Part shown: positions 1-6,209 of the stretch, one piece after another | How positions within the stretch are numbered: position 1 is the first letter of the stretch | Layout: every line of letters starts with the position of its first letter | Assembly (NCBI GenBank): GCA_900546835.1 | Contig: UREH01000052.1 | Coordinates: 1-13,353, forward strand | DNA: 13,353 nt | Source: an uncultured Porphyromonadaceae bacterium | GTDB lineage: Bacteria; Bacteroidota; Bacteroidia; Bacteroidales; Muribaculaceae | Reading direction: 5' to 3' | The notes under the pieces: model-generated | Database searches by the model: none | What the model saw: the letters and a program-made list of their open reading frames with translations, nothing else | What the model was told of the DNA's origin: nothing | Made by a program: the position numbers and the translations under genes

Positions 1-1
1 C

Positions 2-547
2 ACACTTCCCGAAGGGGTTGAAATCGGCGACTATGCCATGTCGGGGTGGAAGGGAATCCAGCTGCTTACACTTCCGGAGACCACCGGACGTATAGGCACC
101 GAGGCAATGCCGGGATGGACCGATCTTGCCACCATCGACGGTCTCAACGCCGTAGAGGTGCCCTTGCTCGGCGAGGAGGTATGGAAGGGGATTGACCCCT
201 CGGGTGTTCTTTTGCGGGTGTATGATACAAAGGCTGACGACTTCAAGGCTGCCGACCAGTGGAAAGATTTCAGATTCGATATTGTTACCGGCGTTGACGA
301 CGCTGCGGCCGATGGCGCCGGGCGCCTGCGCGCCTGGTTCGAAGGGATGACGCTCAATGTAGAGGCTCCCGCCGAAATCGCCGCCATGGAAATCTACGAC
401 GTGGAGGGACGCCGCTACAGCTTCCCCACTGTTGCTTCCGAATCCACCCGCCGCGCGGTTGACACTTCGGCCTGGGGCGTGAGAGTGCTCCTGGTGCGCG
501 TTCAGCTGGCCGACGGCAGCGCCGCCGCCCTGAAGCTGGCGCGGTGA
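2..547 (+). CDS. C-terminal part of a BspA-like leucine-rich-repeat surface protein with a T9SS-type tail (5' end outside window)
   Basis: The frame is open from base 2, so the true start lies upstream; about 181 residues are visible. The first 45 residues show BspA/LRR_5-type repeats: two units of the form LP-x-G/T-x-x-IG-x-x-AM with GW turns. Near residues 80-100 comes the cap common at the end of these arrays (VYDTKADDFKAADQWKDF), which resembles the usual YKAA-x-WKDF pattern. The last 70 residues (EIYDVEGRRY, then VDTSAWGVRVLLVRV, then ALKLAR) look like a type IX secretion C-terminal sorting domain, which is normally cleaved at the outer membrane. Such proteins are exported and often surface attached; ligands of this family are mostly unknown. 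The stop is 25 bases before the mntA promoter, so the next genes are probably a separate unit. The LRR assignment is firm; the sorting-domain call rests on pattern only. Confidence 0.8.
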   Translation, partial: TLPEGVEIGDYAMSGWKGIQLLTLPETTGRIGTEAMPGWTDLATIDGLNAVEVPLLGEEVWKGIDPSGVLLRVYDTKADDFKAADQWKDFRFDIVTGVDDAAADGAGRLRAWFEGMTLNVEAPAEIAAMEIYDVEGRRYSFPTVASESTRRAVDTSAWGVRVLLVRVQLADGSAAALKLAR

Positions 548-572
548 GATAAAGTGAACCCACATCTGCAAA

Positions 573-604
573 TTTGTGTTTTTCTTCTGAAAGCCATATA
601 TTTG
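573..604 (+). promoter_or_regulatory. Bacteroidetes-type promoter of mntA-hepT
   Basis: A -33-like TTTG lies at 573-576 and an exact TAnnTTTG box (TATATTTG) at 597-604, separated by 20 bases, which is the usual spacing for the Bacteroidetes primary sigma factor. An 8-bp palindrome, CAAATTTG (569-576), overlaps the -33 element and could be an operator, though nothing else supports that. Transcription would begin around 608-611, only about 10 bases before the ATG at 619. This also rules out the TTG at 574 as a start codon. Confidence 0.7.
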
Positions 605-618
605 CAACAAACTTCGAT

Positions 619-924
619 ATGAATCTGATAGAGTTAAATATGCAGCACATAATAGCGCTCTGCCGCCGCTATGGCGTCAGGACGCTAAGTGTGTTCGGGT
701 CGGTGCTTACCGACAGATTTAATGATGAAAGCGATGTGGATCTTCTTGTGGATTTCGAGCCTCAGAACTATGAGGAGTTCGACTATGTAACGAACTATTT
801 CAATCTGCGCGACGCCCTGGAGAGCCTTTTCAAGCGAAAGGTTGACCTAATCGAGTATGGCAACAACCTCAATCCGCTGTTCAAGGCCATGGTTGACAAG
901 AAAAAACGCCTGATTTATGGATGA
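619..924 (+). CDS. mntA: MntA-type minimal nucleotidyltransferase antitoxin
   Basis: This 101-residue protein has the MNT nucleotidyltransferase fold. The signature G-S-x10-D-x-D is intact (G27, S28, D39, D41) and a third carboxylate is likely at D76 in KVDLIEY, so it should be catalytically active. In characterised HEPN/MNT pairs the MNT protein transfers AMP from ATP to the partner toxin HepT and so inactivates it. Here the neighbour is a HepT gene overlapping by 8 bases (917-924), which implies translational coupling. I chose ATG 619 because it falls just after the promoter; ATG 640 is the alternative and would leave the motif intact. The gene is visibly poorer in GC than its neighbours, in line with horizontal acquisition. 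The function is inferred from the family and the gene pair. Confidence 0.88.
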   Translation: MNLIELNMQHIIALCRRYGVRTLSVFGSVLTDRFNDESDVDLLVDFEPQNYEEFDYVTNYFNLRDALESLFKRKVDLIEYGNNLNPLFKAMVDKKKRLIYG

Positions 925-1276
925 ATACATTCCCGTCTATCTTTATGATGTGAAGAAGGCGATTGCTGAGGTCGAGTCGTATTTCGTCGGATATACTATG
1001 AGGTATGAGAATTTCGAACGTGATTTTCTCCGGCGAAGCGCCGTTGAACGCAAGGCGGAAATTATGGGAGAGGCGATTAACCGGATTCTGAAAATACAGC
1101 CTGATTTCCCTTTGCCTAATGCCAGAGCCGTGATTGATACGAGGAACCGGATAATCCACGGCTACGATTCGGTAAAGCCCGAATTTCTGTGGGGGCTTGT
1201 AATGCGACACATACCGGCATTAAAAAATGATCTGGAGAATGTGGTGAAAGAACTTGACATCCGGCTGCCCGAATGA
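917..1276 (+). CDS. hepT: HepT-like HEPN-domain ribonuclease toxin
   Basis: This 119-residue, mostly helical protein carries the HEPN RNase motif R-x4-H-x-Y as RNRIIHGY (R76, H81, Y83). It also has the conserved HepT helix ERKAEIMGEAINRI (residues 44-57). The family cuts RNA and stops growth when free. In the studied Shewanella system the tyrosine of this motif is AMPylated by MntA, so Y83 is the expected target here. Antitoxin first, toxin second and an 8-bp overlap match the standard arrangement. The start ATG at 917 lies inside the last codons of mntA. All motif residues are present, so nothing suggests decay. The stop codon lies in the loop of the downstream terminator. The toxin assignment is inference; the HEPN motif is seen directly. 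Confidence 0.88.
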   Translation: MDEYIPVYLYDVKKAIAEVESYFVGYTMRYENFERDFLRRSAVERKAEIMGEAINRILKIQPDFPLPNARAVIDTRNRIIHGYDSVKPEFLWGLVMRHIPALKNDLENVVKELDIRLPE

Positions 1277-1297
1277 GGGAGCCGGTTGTGTTTTTTT
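1261..1297 (+). terminator. Intrinsic terminator of mntA-hepT
   Basis: CCGGCT (1261-1266) pairs with AGCCGG (1280-1285), and CCC (1268-1270) with GGG (1277-1279), with G1267 bulged and a 6-base loop GAATGA. TTGTGTTTTTTT follows directly (1286-1297). The hepT stop codon TGA (1274-1276) lies within the loop. The hydrolase gene ends at 1309 on the other strand, so this separates convergent transcripts. Confidence 0.82.
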
Positions 1298-1308
1298 GCC
1301 GGCATGTG

Positions 1309-2340
1309 TCAGCGGTGAGGGAGGTTGGCGTCGAGCCAGGAGAAGATGCGGGGGTATAGGGCGGCTACGAGGCCGGGGGAGGAGAGCAGGAGGTCGTGGA
1401 GGCCACCTACGACCTTGATTTGCGTGACGTCGGGGCCGAGGGCGCGTCCGTAGCGGGCGATATCGGCCACGGAAAGCACGCAGTCGGCACGGTTGAATTC
1501 GGGCGTCCACCGCGAGCCGTCGACGCTACGGGCGGAATACATAAGAAGTGTGGGAATCCTGATGTCGGCATGGCCGCCGCGGAGGGCTTTCTGTGCCAGT
1601 GTGTATGCGCGTATCCATCCGGCCGTCACGTCGGGCGACTGCGGCATTTTCCAGTCGGTGCGGTAGGTCCAGCGGCCGTGGCGGTCTTTGAGGAGGCTTT
1701 CGGCGTAGGCCTGCGACTTTCCCTGCGAAATTTTCAGGCCGGGGTCGATGAGACCCACCCAGGAGATGATGGGGATGAGGCGTTCCTTCCAGCCTAAATT
1801 CCAGTCGAGGAAGGGGGAGTTGAGCACGAGGGCGTCGACGGGTGCGTCGGGGCGGCAGTGGATGTAGTAGGCGGAGATAAGGCCTCCGGTGCTGTGGCCC
1901 ATCAGTACGGTGGGACGCCGGGAGCCGGCGGGATTGATGGCCACGAGCGCCGAGTCGATGTCGGGGAAATATTCGTCGAGGCTGCGGGCATCGAATGCGG
2001 GCTGCCCTTTGCGTAGGGAGCGCCCGTAGCGGCGCAGGTCGACGGCATAGAAGTCGTAGCCGTGGGCAACGAATTCGTCGCCCATCTCCGCGTTGAAGAA
2101 ATAATCGTTGAAACCGTGGACGTAGAGCACGGCGGGGACTTTTCCGTCGGGAGCCTTGGCGCGCACCGAATCGGGCACAAGCTTGCGTATGATGGTGGAA
2201 ACAACCGGACCGGAGTAGTCGCGGCCCTGATCGACGGTACGGGCCATATAGCCGTCGGCGAGGATGTCGGTACGCCATGAAGAGGCAGCTGTAGCCGAGA
2301 GGGCGAGGAGCGCCGCAAGGGCGAGAAGGATGCGTTTCAC
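1309..2340 (-). CDS. Exported alpha/beta hydrolase (serine hydrolase, lysophospholipase/monoacylglycerol-lipase-like)
   Basis: With a GTG start at 2340 the protein has 343 residues and opens with a classic signal peptide (MKRILLALAALLALSATA, then AS), so it should act in the periplasm or be lipid-face associated. Longer TTG starts (to 2379) would put extra residues before the signal peptide and are unlikely. The fold is alpha/beta hydrolase: oxyanion region HGFNDYFF (H75-F82), nucleophile elbow GHSTGG with Ser150, probable acid Asp286 (RADCVLSVAD) and His315 in GGLHDLLLS. This resembles the serine aminopeptidase S33/Hydrolase_4 group, whose members cleave ester or acyl bonds of lipids or small substrates; the substrate cannot be read from sequence. 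It is convergent with hepT. Upstream lies the terminator of the kor operon, and no clear TAnnTTTG promoter was found in the short gap, so its expression may depend on readthrough or a weak promoter. Confidence 0.85.
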   Translation of the reverse strand: MKRILLALAALLALSATAASSWRTDILADGYMARTVDQGRDYSGPVVSTIIRKLVPDSVRAKAPDGKVPAVLYVHGFNDYFFNAEMGDEFVAHGYDFYAVDLRRYGRSLRKGQPAFDARSLDEYFPDIDSALVAINPAGSRRPTVLMGHSTGGLISAYYIHCRPDAPVDALVLNSPFLDWNLGWKERLIPIISWVGLIDPGLKISQGKSQAYAESLLKDRHGRWTYRTDWKMPQSPDVTAGWIRAYTLAQKALRGGHADIRIPTLLMYSARSVDGSRWTPEFNRADCVLSVADIARYGRALGPDVTQIKVVGGLHDLLLSSPGLVAALYPRIFSWLDANLPHR

Positions 2341-2370
2341 TTGATAACTGTTTAAGAGGGTGTTTGATAA

Positions 2371-2414
2371 TGAAAACAACGCCCGGGCGCGAATGTTGAG
2401 GCCCGGGCGCCGTT
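2371..2414 (-). terminator. Intrinsic terminator of the korA-korB-HAD operon
   Basis: CGCCCGGGC (2380-2388) and GCCCGGGCG (2401-2409) form a 9-bp GC stem with a 12-base loop. AAC/GTT at 2378-2380 and 2412-2414 can extend it across a 2-base bulge. Read on the minus strand the stem is followed by GTTGTTTTC, a short T-rich tail. It lies 28 bases past the HAD stop codon and before the hydrolase start. Confidence 0.8.
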
Positions 2415-2441
2415 AAGGTGAGTACTGCGCTTCAGATGAAA

Positions 2442-3044
2442 TCAAGGAATGAAGATGAGGGGGGGCACATGTATCGTCCGGAAGCCCATGGCGGCTGCCG
2501 CGCGGCAGTTTGCCTCCGAGTCGTCGAAGAATGTGGTTGCGGCGGGGTCGAGGCCGAAGCGCTCGATGCAGAGGCGGAAAATCCGCTCGTCGGGCTTGCA
2601 GCAACCGGCCTCGAAGCTGGTGACAACGCCGTCGAAGTAGGCGTTGATGTCGCGGCCCTCGGCGGCGAAGGCCCGGAGAATGGGGCCATGCCACATCACG
2701 GGGTTGGTGTTGGAAATCACGAACGTACGGTGGCCCTCGGCGCGGAGCCGTCGCAAAGCCTGCAGGCGCTCCAGGGGGATACCGGTGATGAAGGCGTTGA
2801 AAGCGTCGTCGATCTGCCCGTCGGTTACGCCGGCCGGAAGGTGTCGGCGCACCTGTGCGCGCCACTGCTCCGGACTGACGGCGCCCTGCTCGAGGGCGAG
2901 GAATACGCCCCGCTGGCCGTAGTCGCCCAGATAGTCGGCTATGTCGGCGAAGCCGAGACGCCGGAAGGCCTCGACGCAGTTTTCGCGGCGGATGTCGACG
3001 ATTACGCCGCCGAGGTCGAAAAGGAGGTCGCGCGTCATCGGCAT
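2442..3044 (-). CDS. HAD-family hydrolase (subfamily IA, YihX-like phosphatase)
   Basis: This 200-residue protein has the four HAD motifs in order: motif I FDLGGVIVD with nucleophile Asp10, motif II SNTN (111-114), motif III Lys150 in CCKPDE, and motif IV FFDDSEAN with Asp174/Asp175. The helical cap lies between motifs I and II, as in subfamily IA. The usual second aspartate of motif I (DxD) is glycine (DLG), as in E. coli YihX (DLGN), a sugar-phosphate phosphatase. It probably dephosphorylates a small cytoplasmic metabolite; the substrate is unknown. I chose ATG 3044, 8 bases after the korB stop, because the fold begins there. ATG 3068 would overlap korB by 16 bases and ATG 3038 is also possible. 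Tight spacing places it in the kor operon, ended by the terminator at 2371-2414. Confidence 0.87.
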   Translation of the reverse strand: MPMTRDLLFDLGGVIVDIRRENCVEAFRRLGFADIADYLGDYGQRGVFLALEQGAVSPEQWRAQVRRHLPAGVTDGQIDDAFNAFITGIPLERLQALRRLRAEGHRTFVISNTNPVMWHGPILRAFAAEGRDINAYFDGVVTSFEAGCCKPDERIFRLCIERFGLDPAATTFFDDSEANCRAAAAMGFRTIHVPPLIFIP

Positions 3045-3052
3045 GTGCGGGG

Positions 3053-4057
3053 TTATTCCACTGTCCATGTGTCGCCTGCGAGAATCATGTCGCGCAGGGC
3101 GGAGAACCCCTTTTTGGCGCGTACTTCGGCCACCTGGGCAGATACTTCGGCATCGTAGGCGGGCGCGTCGACGTCGCGGATAACGCCAATGGCGAGAGGA
3201 AGGTCGATACCGTCCATCATAGCCAGCTGCTGATGGAGGAAGTTGGAGGGGGTATGAGCGTCGTGGACGAGGACGTCGTCGAGGGTGTAGCCGTCCTGAC
3301 CGACGGTGACGGCCTTGACGAGGAAGCCGTCCTGCACCAGGCCTTTTTCCATATCCTTGCCGAAAAGCATTTTCTCGCCGTGGCGCAGATGGATGGTGCG
3401 GTCGGCGCGGAATTCGCGGTCGGCCACGTAGGCGTGTGTGCCGTTGTTGAAAATCATGCAGTTCTGGAGAATTTCGACCACGGAAGCGCCTTTATGTCGG
3501 GCGGCGCCCACGAGGACCTCCTGGGTGGTCTGCAGCTCCACGTCGATCGAGCGGGCGAAGAAGTTGCCGCGCGCGCCGAACACGAGCTCGGCGGGGATGA
3601 AGGGGTCTTCGGTGGTGCCGTAAGGCGATGATTTCGAGACGAAACCGCGCGGTGAGGTGGGGGAGTACTGCCCTTTGGTGAGGCCGTAGATCTTGTTGTT
3701 GAGCAGGAGCATGTTGATGTCGACGTTGCGGCGCACGGCGTGGATGAAGTGGTTGCCGCCTATTGCGAGGCCGTCGCCGTCGCCCGAAATCTGCCATACG
3801 GTGATGTCTGGGTTGGCCACCTTGAAGCCCGTGGCCACGGCAGCCGCGCGGCCGTGGATGGTGTGGAAGCCGAAGGTGTTCATGTAGTAGGGCAGACGCG
3901 AGGAGCATCCGATGCCGGAGATTACGGCCGTCTTCTCCGGAGCGACGCCGAGCGTGGCCATGGCCTTGTGGAGGGAATTGAGCACGGCGTGGTCGCCGCA
4001 TCCGGCACACCAGCGCACGGGCTGGTCGCTCTTATATTGTTGTGCTGTGTAAGGCAT
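3053..4057 (-). CDS. korB: 2-oxoglutarate:ferredoxin oxidoreductase, beta subunit
   Basis: This 334-residue subunit binds thiamine diphosphate and an iron-sulfur cluster. The TPP/Mg motif is GDGD (92-95) followed by NN (120-121) with IYGLTKGQYSPTS. Four cysteines suited to one [4Fe-4S] cluster are visible: C17 and C20 in CAGCGDH, C51 in GIGCSSR, and C200 in QNCMIFNNG. With KorA it would catalyse 2-oxoglutarate + CoA + oxidised ferredoxin to succinyl-CoA + CO2 + reduced ferredoxin, in either direction, in the cytoplasm. In anaerobic Bacteroidales with an incomplete TCA cycle the reaction may supply 2-oxoglutarate by reductive carboxylation. The length is normal for the family. korA lies 38 bases upstream on the same strand. 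Substrate choice (2-oxoglutarate rather than pyruvate or another 2-oxoacid) is inferred from family resemblance. Confidence 0.92.
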   Translation of the reverse strand: MPYTAQQYKSDQPVRWCAGCGDHAVLNSLHKAMATLGVAPEKTAVISGIGCSSRLPYYMNTFGFHTIHGRAAAVATGFKVANPDITVWQISGDGDGLAIGGNHFIHAVRRNVDINMLLLNNKIYGLTKGQYSPTSPRGFVSKSSPYGTTEDPFIPAELVFGARGNFFARSIDVELQTTQEVLVGAARHKGASVVEILQNCMIFNNGTHAYVADREFRADRTIHLRHGEKMLFGKDMEKGLVQDGFLVKAVTVGQDGYTLDDVLVHDAHTPSNFLHQQLAMMDGIDLPLAIGVIRDVDAPAYDAEVSAQVAEVRAKKGFSALRDMILAGDTWTVE

Positions 4058-4095
4058 TGTAGGTCAGAGATGTTAAGTCGGAGTGACGAGGTGGA

Positions 4096-5955
4096 TTATT
4101 TTGCGGCGATGCGCTTTACGGCATCGGTGATTTCGCGAACCATGAAGGGCTGGCCCTCCACTTTGTTGATGCGGTGGATCTCTACGTCGGGGAAGCGGGC
4201 CTGGAGGTAGTCGGCGAACTGGCCGGTGTTGAGTTCGGCCACGATGACGCGGCGGTAGCGGCGCAGGATTTCGCCCGTATTGGCCGGCAGGGGGTTGATG
4301 TAGCGGAACTGGGCCAGAGCCACGGGCATCCCCTCGCGGGCGAGCTCTTCGGCGGCGGTGTAGAGGTGGCCGTAGGTACCGCCCCAGCCTACAAGGAGCG
4401 TGTCGGCCTCGGGCGAGTCGCATACCACCTCCTGGGCGGGGATGTCGTCGGCGATTCGGGCTATCTTCTGGCGGCGGATTTCCACCATGCGGGCGTGGTT
4501 GGCGCCGTCGGTCGAGATGGCGCCGGTCTCGACGTCCTTTTCAAGGCCGCCGAGGCGGTGGGGAAGGGCGTCCTCGCCGGGGATTGCCCAGTAGCGTGAA
4601 AGCGTCTGCTGGTCGCGCATGTAGGGGCGCCAGGAGTCGCGCAGCTCAGAGGGCACGCGCGGTACGCGGATTTCGGGATATTCGTCGGCTTCGGGGATGC
4701 GCCAGGCCGAGGAGCCGTTGCCGATGAAGGCATCGGAGAGCAGGATTACGGGGGTCATGTGCTCGATGGCGATGCGCGAGGCCTCGAAGGCCATGTTGAA
4801 GCAGTCGGTGGGACTTACGGGGGCCACGACGGCCAGGGGCGACTCGCCGTTGCGGCCGTAGAGGGCCTGGTTCAGGTCGGTCTGCTCGGTTTTGGTGGGG
4901 AGGCCGGTGGAGGGGCCGCCGCGCTGCACGTCGATTACCACCAGCGGCAGTTCGGCCATCACGGCCAGACCTATAGCCTCGCCTTTCAGGGCCAGCCCAG
5001 GACCGGAGGTGGAGGTGACGCCCAGCGAGCCTGCAAACGAGGCGCCGATGGCCGAGCATACTCCTGCGATCTCATCCTCCATCTGGCAGGCTTTCACGCC
5101 GAGGTCCTTGCGCTTTGCAAGTTCGTGAAGAATGTCGGTGGCGGGGGTGATGGGGTAGCTGCCCAGATAGAGCGGACGGCCCGATTTTTCGGAGGCCATG
5201 ATCAGACCCCAGGCCGTGGCCTCGTTACCCTTGATGTCGGTGTATACGCCCGGGAGAATCTCGTCGGTCGAGATGCTGTAGGTCGATACTGAGGCGTGTA
5301 TGTTGTGTCCGTAGTCGTAGCCGGCGCGGAGCACCTTGGCGTTGGCTTCGTAGACGGCCGGTTTCTTTGCGAATTTTTCGCGGAGCATCTTGCGGGCGCT
5401 CTCCTCGGGGCGGTCGAAGAGCCAGCAGAGCAGTCCCAGAGTGAATATATTGCGGCATTTGAGCACCGACTTGAGGTCCATCCCCTCGTCGGCCAGAGCA
5501 GCTTTGGTCATCGACGTGACAGGCACCTCGACTACCTGAGCCGTGATTCCCAGCTCCTTGACGGGGTCGTCGGTGGTGAATTCGGCCTTGCGCAGGCCCT
5601 CGGGGCGGAAGGAGTCGATGTCGACGATGATGATGCCGCCGGGCTTGAGGAAGCGGTAGCTCTGCTTGAGGGCGGCCGGATTCATGGCCACGAGCACGTC
5701 GCAGGTGTCGCCGGGAGTGTGCACGCTGTGGCCCACGCTCACCTGGAAACCGCTGACGCCGCCGAGCGAGCCCTGCGGGGCACGGATTTCTGCCGGATAG
5801 TCGGGGAAAGTCGAGACGGAATTGCCCAGGCCGGCCGAAACGTTGGTGAAAATGTTGCCGGCAAGCTGCATGCCGTCGCCGGAGTCGCCCGAAAAGCGCA
5901 CGGCCACTTTCTCGAGCTGGCGCACGCGGCGGCCGTCCTCATTTGTGTTGTTCAT
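4096..5955 (-). CDS. korA: 2-oxoglutarate:ferredoxin oxidoreductase, alpha subunit (gamma-alpha fusion)
   Basis: This 619-residue protein joins two subunits that are separate in some archaea. The gamma domain (about residues 15-200) starts with FSGDSGDGMQLAG and holds the FPDYPAEIRAP segment. The alpha domain follows, with SYPITPATDIL near residue 265, QMEDEIAG, the TSGPGLALK loop and QRGGPSTGLPT. The C-terminal transketolase-like domain runs from about residue 520 (LLVGWGGTYGHL, then RYINPLP). No ferredoxin domain is fused. It pairs with KorB, encoded 38 bases downstream, to make the ferredoxin-linked 2-oxoacid dehydrogenase. A promoter with a leader of about 75 bases lies upstream (box 6034-6041). 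The start ATG 5955 fits the family N-terminus. The sequence is complete, with no sign of damage. Confidence 0.93.
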   Translation of the reverse strand: MNNTNEDGRRVRQLEKVAVRFSGDSGDGMQLAGNIFTNVSAGLGNSVSTFPDYPAEIRAPQGSLGGVSGFQVSVGHSVHTPGDTCDVLVAMNPAALKQSYRFLKPGGIIIVDIDSFRPEGLRKAEFTTDDPVKELGITAQVVEVPVTSMTKAALADEGMDLKSVLKCRNIFTLGLLCWLFDRPEESARKMLREKFAKKPAVYEANAKVLRAGYDYGHNIHASVSTYSISTDEILPGVYTDIKGNEATAWGLIMASEKSGRPLYLGSYPITPATDILHELAKRKDLGVKACQMEDEIAGVCSAIGASFAGSLGVTSTSGPGLALKGEAIGLAVMAELPLVVIDVQRGGPSTGLPTKTEQTDLNQALYGRNGESPLAVVAPVSPTDCFNMAFEASRIAIEHMTPVILLSDAFIGNGSSAWRIPEADEYPEIRVPRVPSELRDSWRPYMRDQQTLSRYWAIPGEDALPHRLGGLEKDVETGAISTDGANHARMVEIRRQKIARIADDIPAQEVVCDSPEADTLLVGWGGTYGHLYTAAEELAREGMPVALAQFRYINPLPANTGEILRRYRRVIVAELNTGQFADYLQARFPDVEIHRINKVEGQPFMVREITDAVKRIAAK

Positions 5956-6004
5956 GATAGCAAACAGGTAATTTTATTTCAACAGATTAGCAAGCAATGT
6001 GGAA

Positions 6005-6029
6005 GGTTTTCGGCCCTTTGGCCTAAACC
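6005..6029 (-). other. Hairpin at the 5' end of the korA leader
   Basis: GGTTT (6005-6009) pairs with AAACC (6025-6029) and GGCC (6012-6015) with GGCC (6020-6023), with a CTTT loop and a small 2-by-1 internal loop. The predicted korA transcription start, from the box at 6034-6041, falls at about 6028-6030, so this hairpin would cap the mRNA. It could protect the transcript, or as DNA be an operator over the start site. No function is proven. Confidence 0.45.
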
Positions 6030-6033
6030 GAGG

Positions 6034-6065
6034 CAAAGATAACTCAAATAACTCAAAAAACCTAA
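6034..6065 (-). promoter_or_regulatory. Probable promoter of korA-korB-HAD
   Basis: On the minus strand TATCTTTG (6041-6034) is an exact TAnnTTTG box. Twenty bases further upstream is TTAG (6065-6062), a 3-of-4 match to the -33 TTTG. Two tandem copies of a 9-bp unit lie in the spacer. The resulting leader is about 75 bases. Confidence 0.55.
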
Positions 6066-6132
6066 TAAGCAGTGATGGACCGGGCGCAATTTGGGGGATA
6101 ACAAGGATTTCAGGGAGTTTAAAGAGTTTAGG
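6039..6132. repeat. 9-bp tandem repeats in inverted arrangement between korA and ruvB
   Basis: ATAACTCAA occurs twice in tandem at 6039-6056. At 6115-6132 two similar 9-base units occur in tandem in the opposite sense (GAGTTTAAA, GAGTTTAGG), so the shared AACTC core recurs with the same 9-base spacing on both sides. The left pair overlaps the korA promoter spacer. This may be a regulator site or a degenerate AACTC-type intergenic repeat; it cannot be decided here. Confidence 0.45.
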
Positions 6133-6163
6133 GGCTCAAAGGACGATAGAGACCGTGGCGGTG

Positions 6164-6194
6164 CTTGCAGATTGGCGGGAAATGCGTAAATTTG
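6164..6194 (+). promoter_or_regulatory. Probable promoter of ruvB
   Basis: TAAATTTG (6187-6194) matches TAnnTTTG exactly, and CTTG at 6164-6167 is a 3-of-4 -33 element 19 bases upstream. The ATG is 15 bases past the box, so the leader would be only about 10 bases, as for mntA. Confidence 0.6.
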
Positions 6195-6209
6195 TAGAAT
6201 ACAAAAAAT

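Noticed and set aside
574..618. An upstream TTG start for mntA at 574
   Set aside because: The TTG is part of the -33 element and lies before the -7 box, so it would not be in the transcript from that promoter.
1396..1797. A 133-codon plus-strand frame inside the hydrolase gene
   Set aside because: Antisense shadow without a recognisable domain; the minus-strand frame has the catalytic triad and signal peptide.
2341..2379. A TTG start at 2379 for the alpha/beta hydrolase
   Set aside because: It would place 13 residues before an otherwise perfect signal peptide and lies in the terminator tail of the upstream operon.
2380..2409. The GCCCGGGC palindrome pair as an operator
   Set aside because: Its position just past the HAD stop and the T-rich tail on the minus strand make an intrinsic terminator the simpler reading.
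5296..6042. A 248-codon plus-strand frame over the start of korA
   Set aside because: It is an antisense shadow of the gamma domain; it crosses the korA leader and its product resembles no family.
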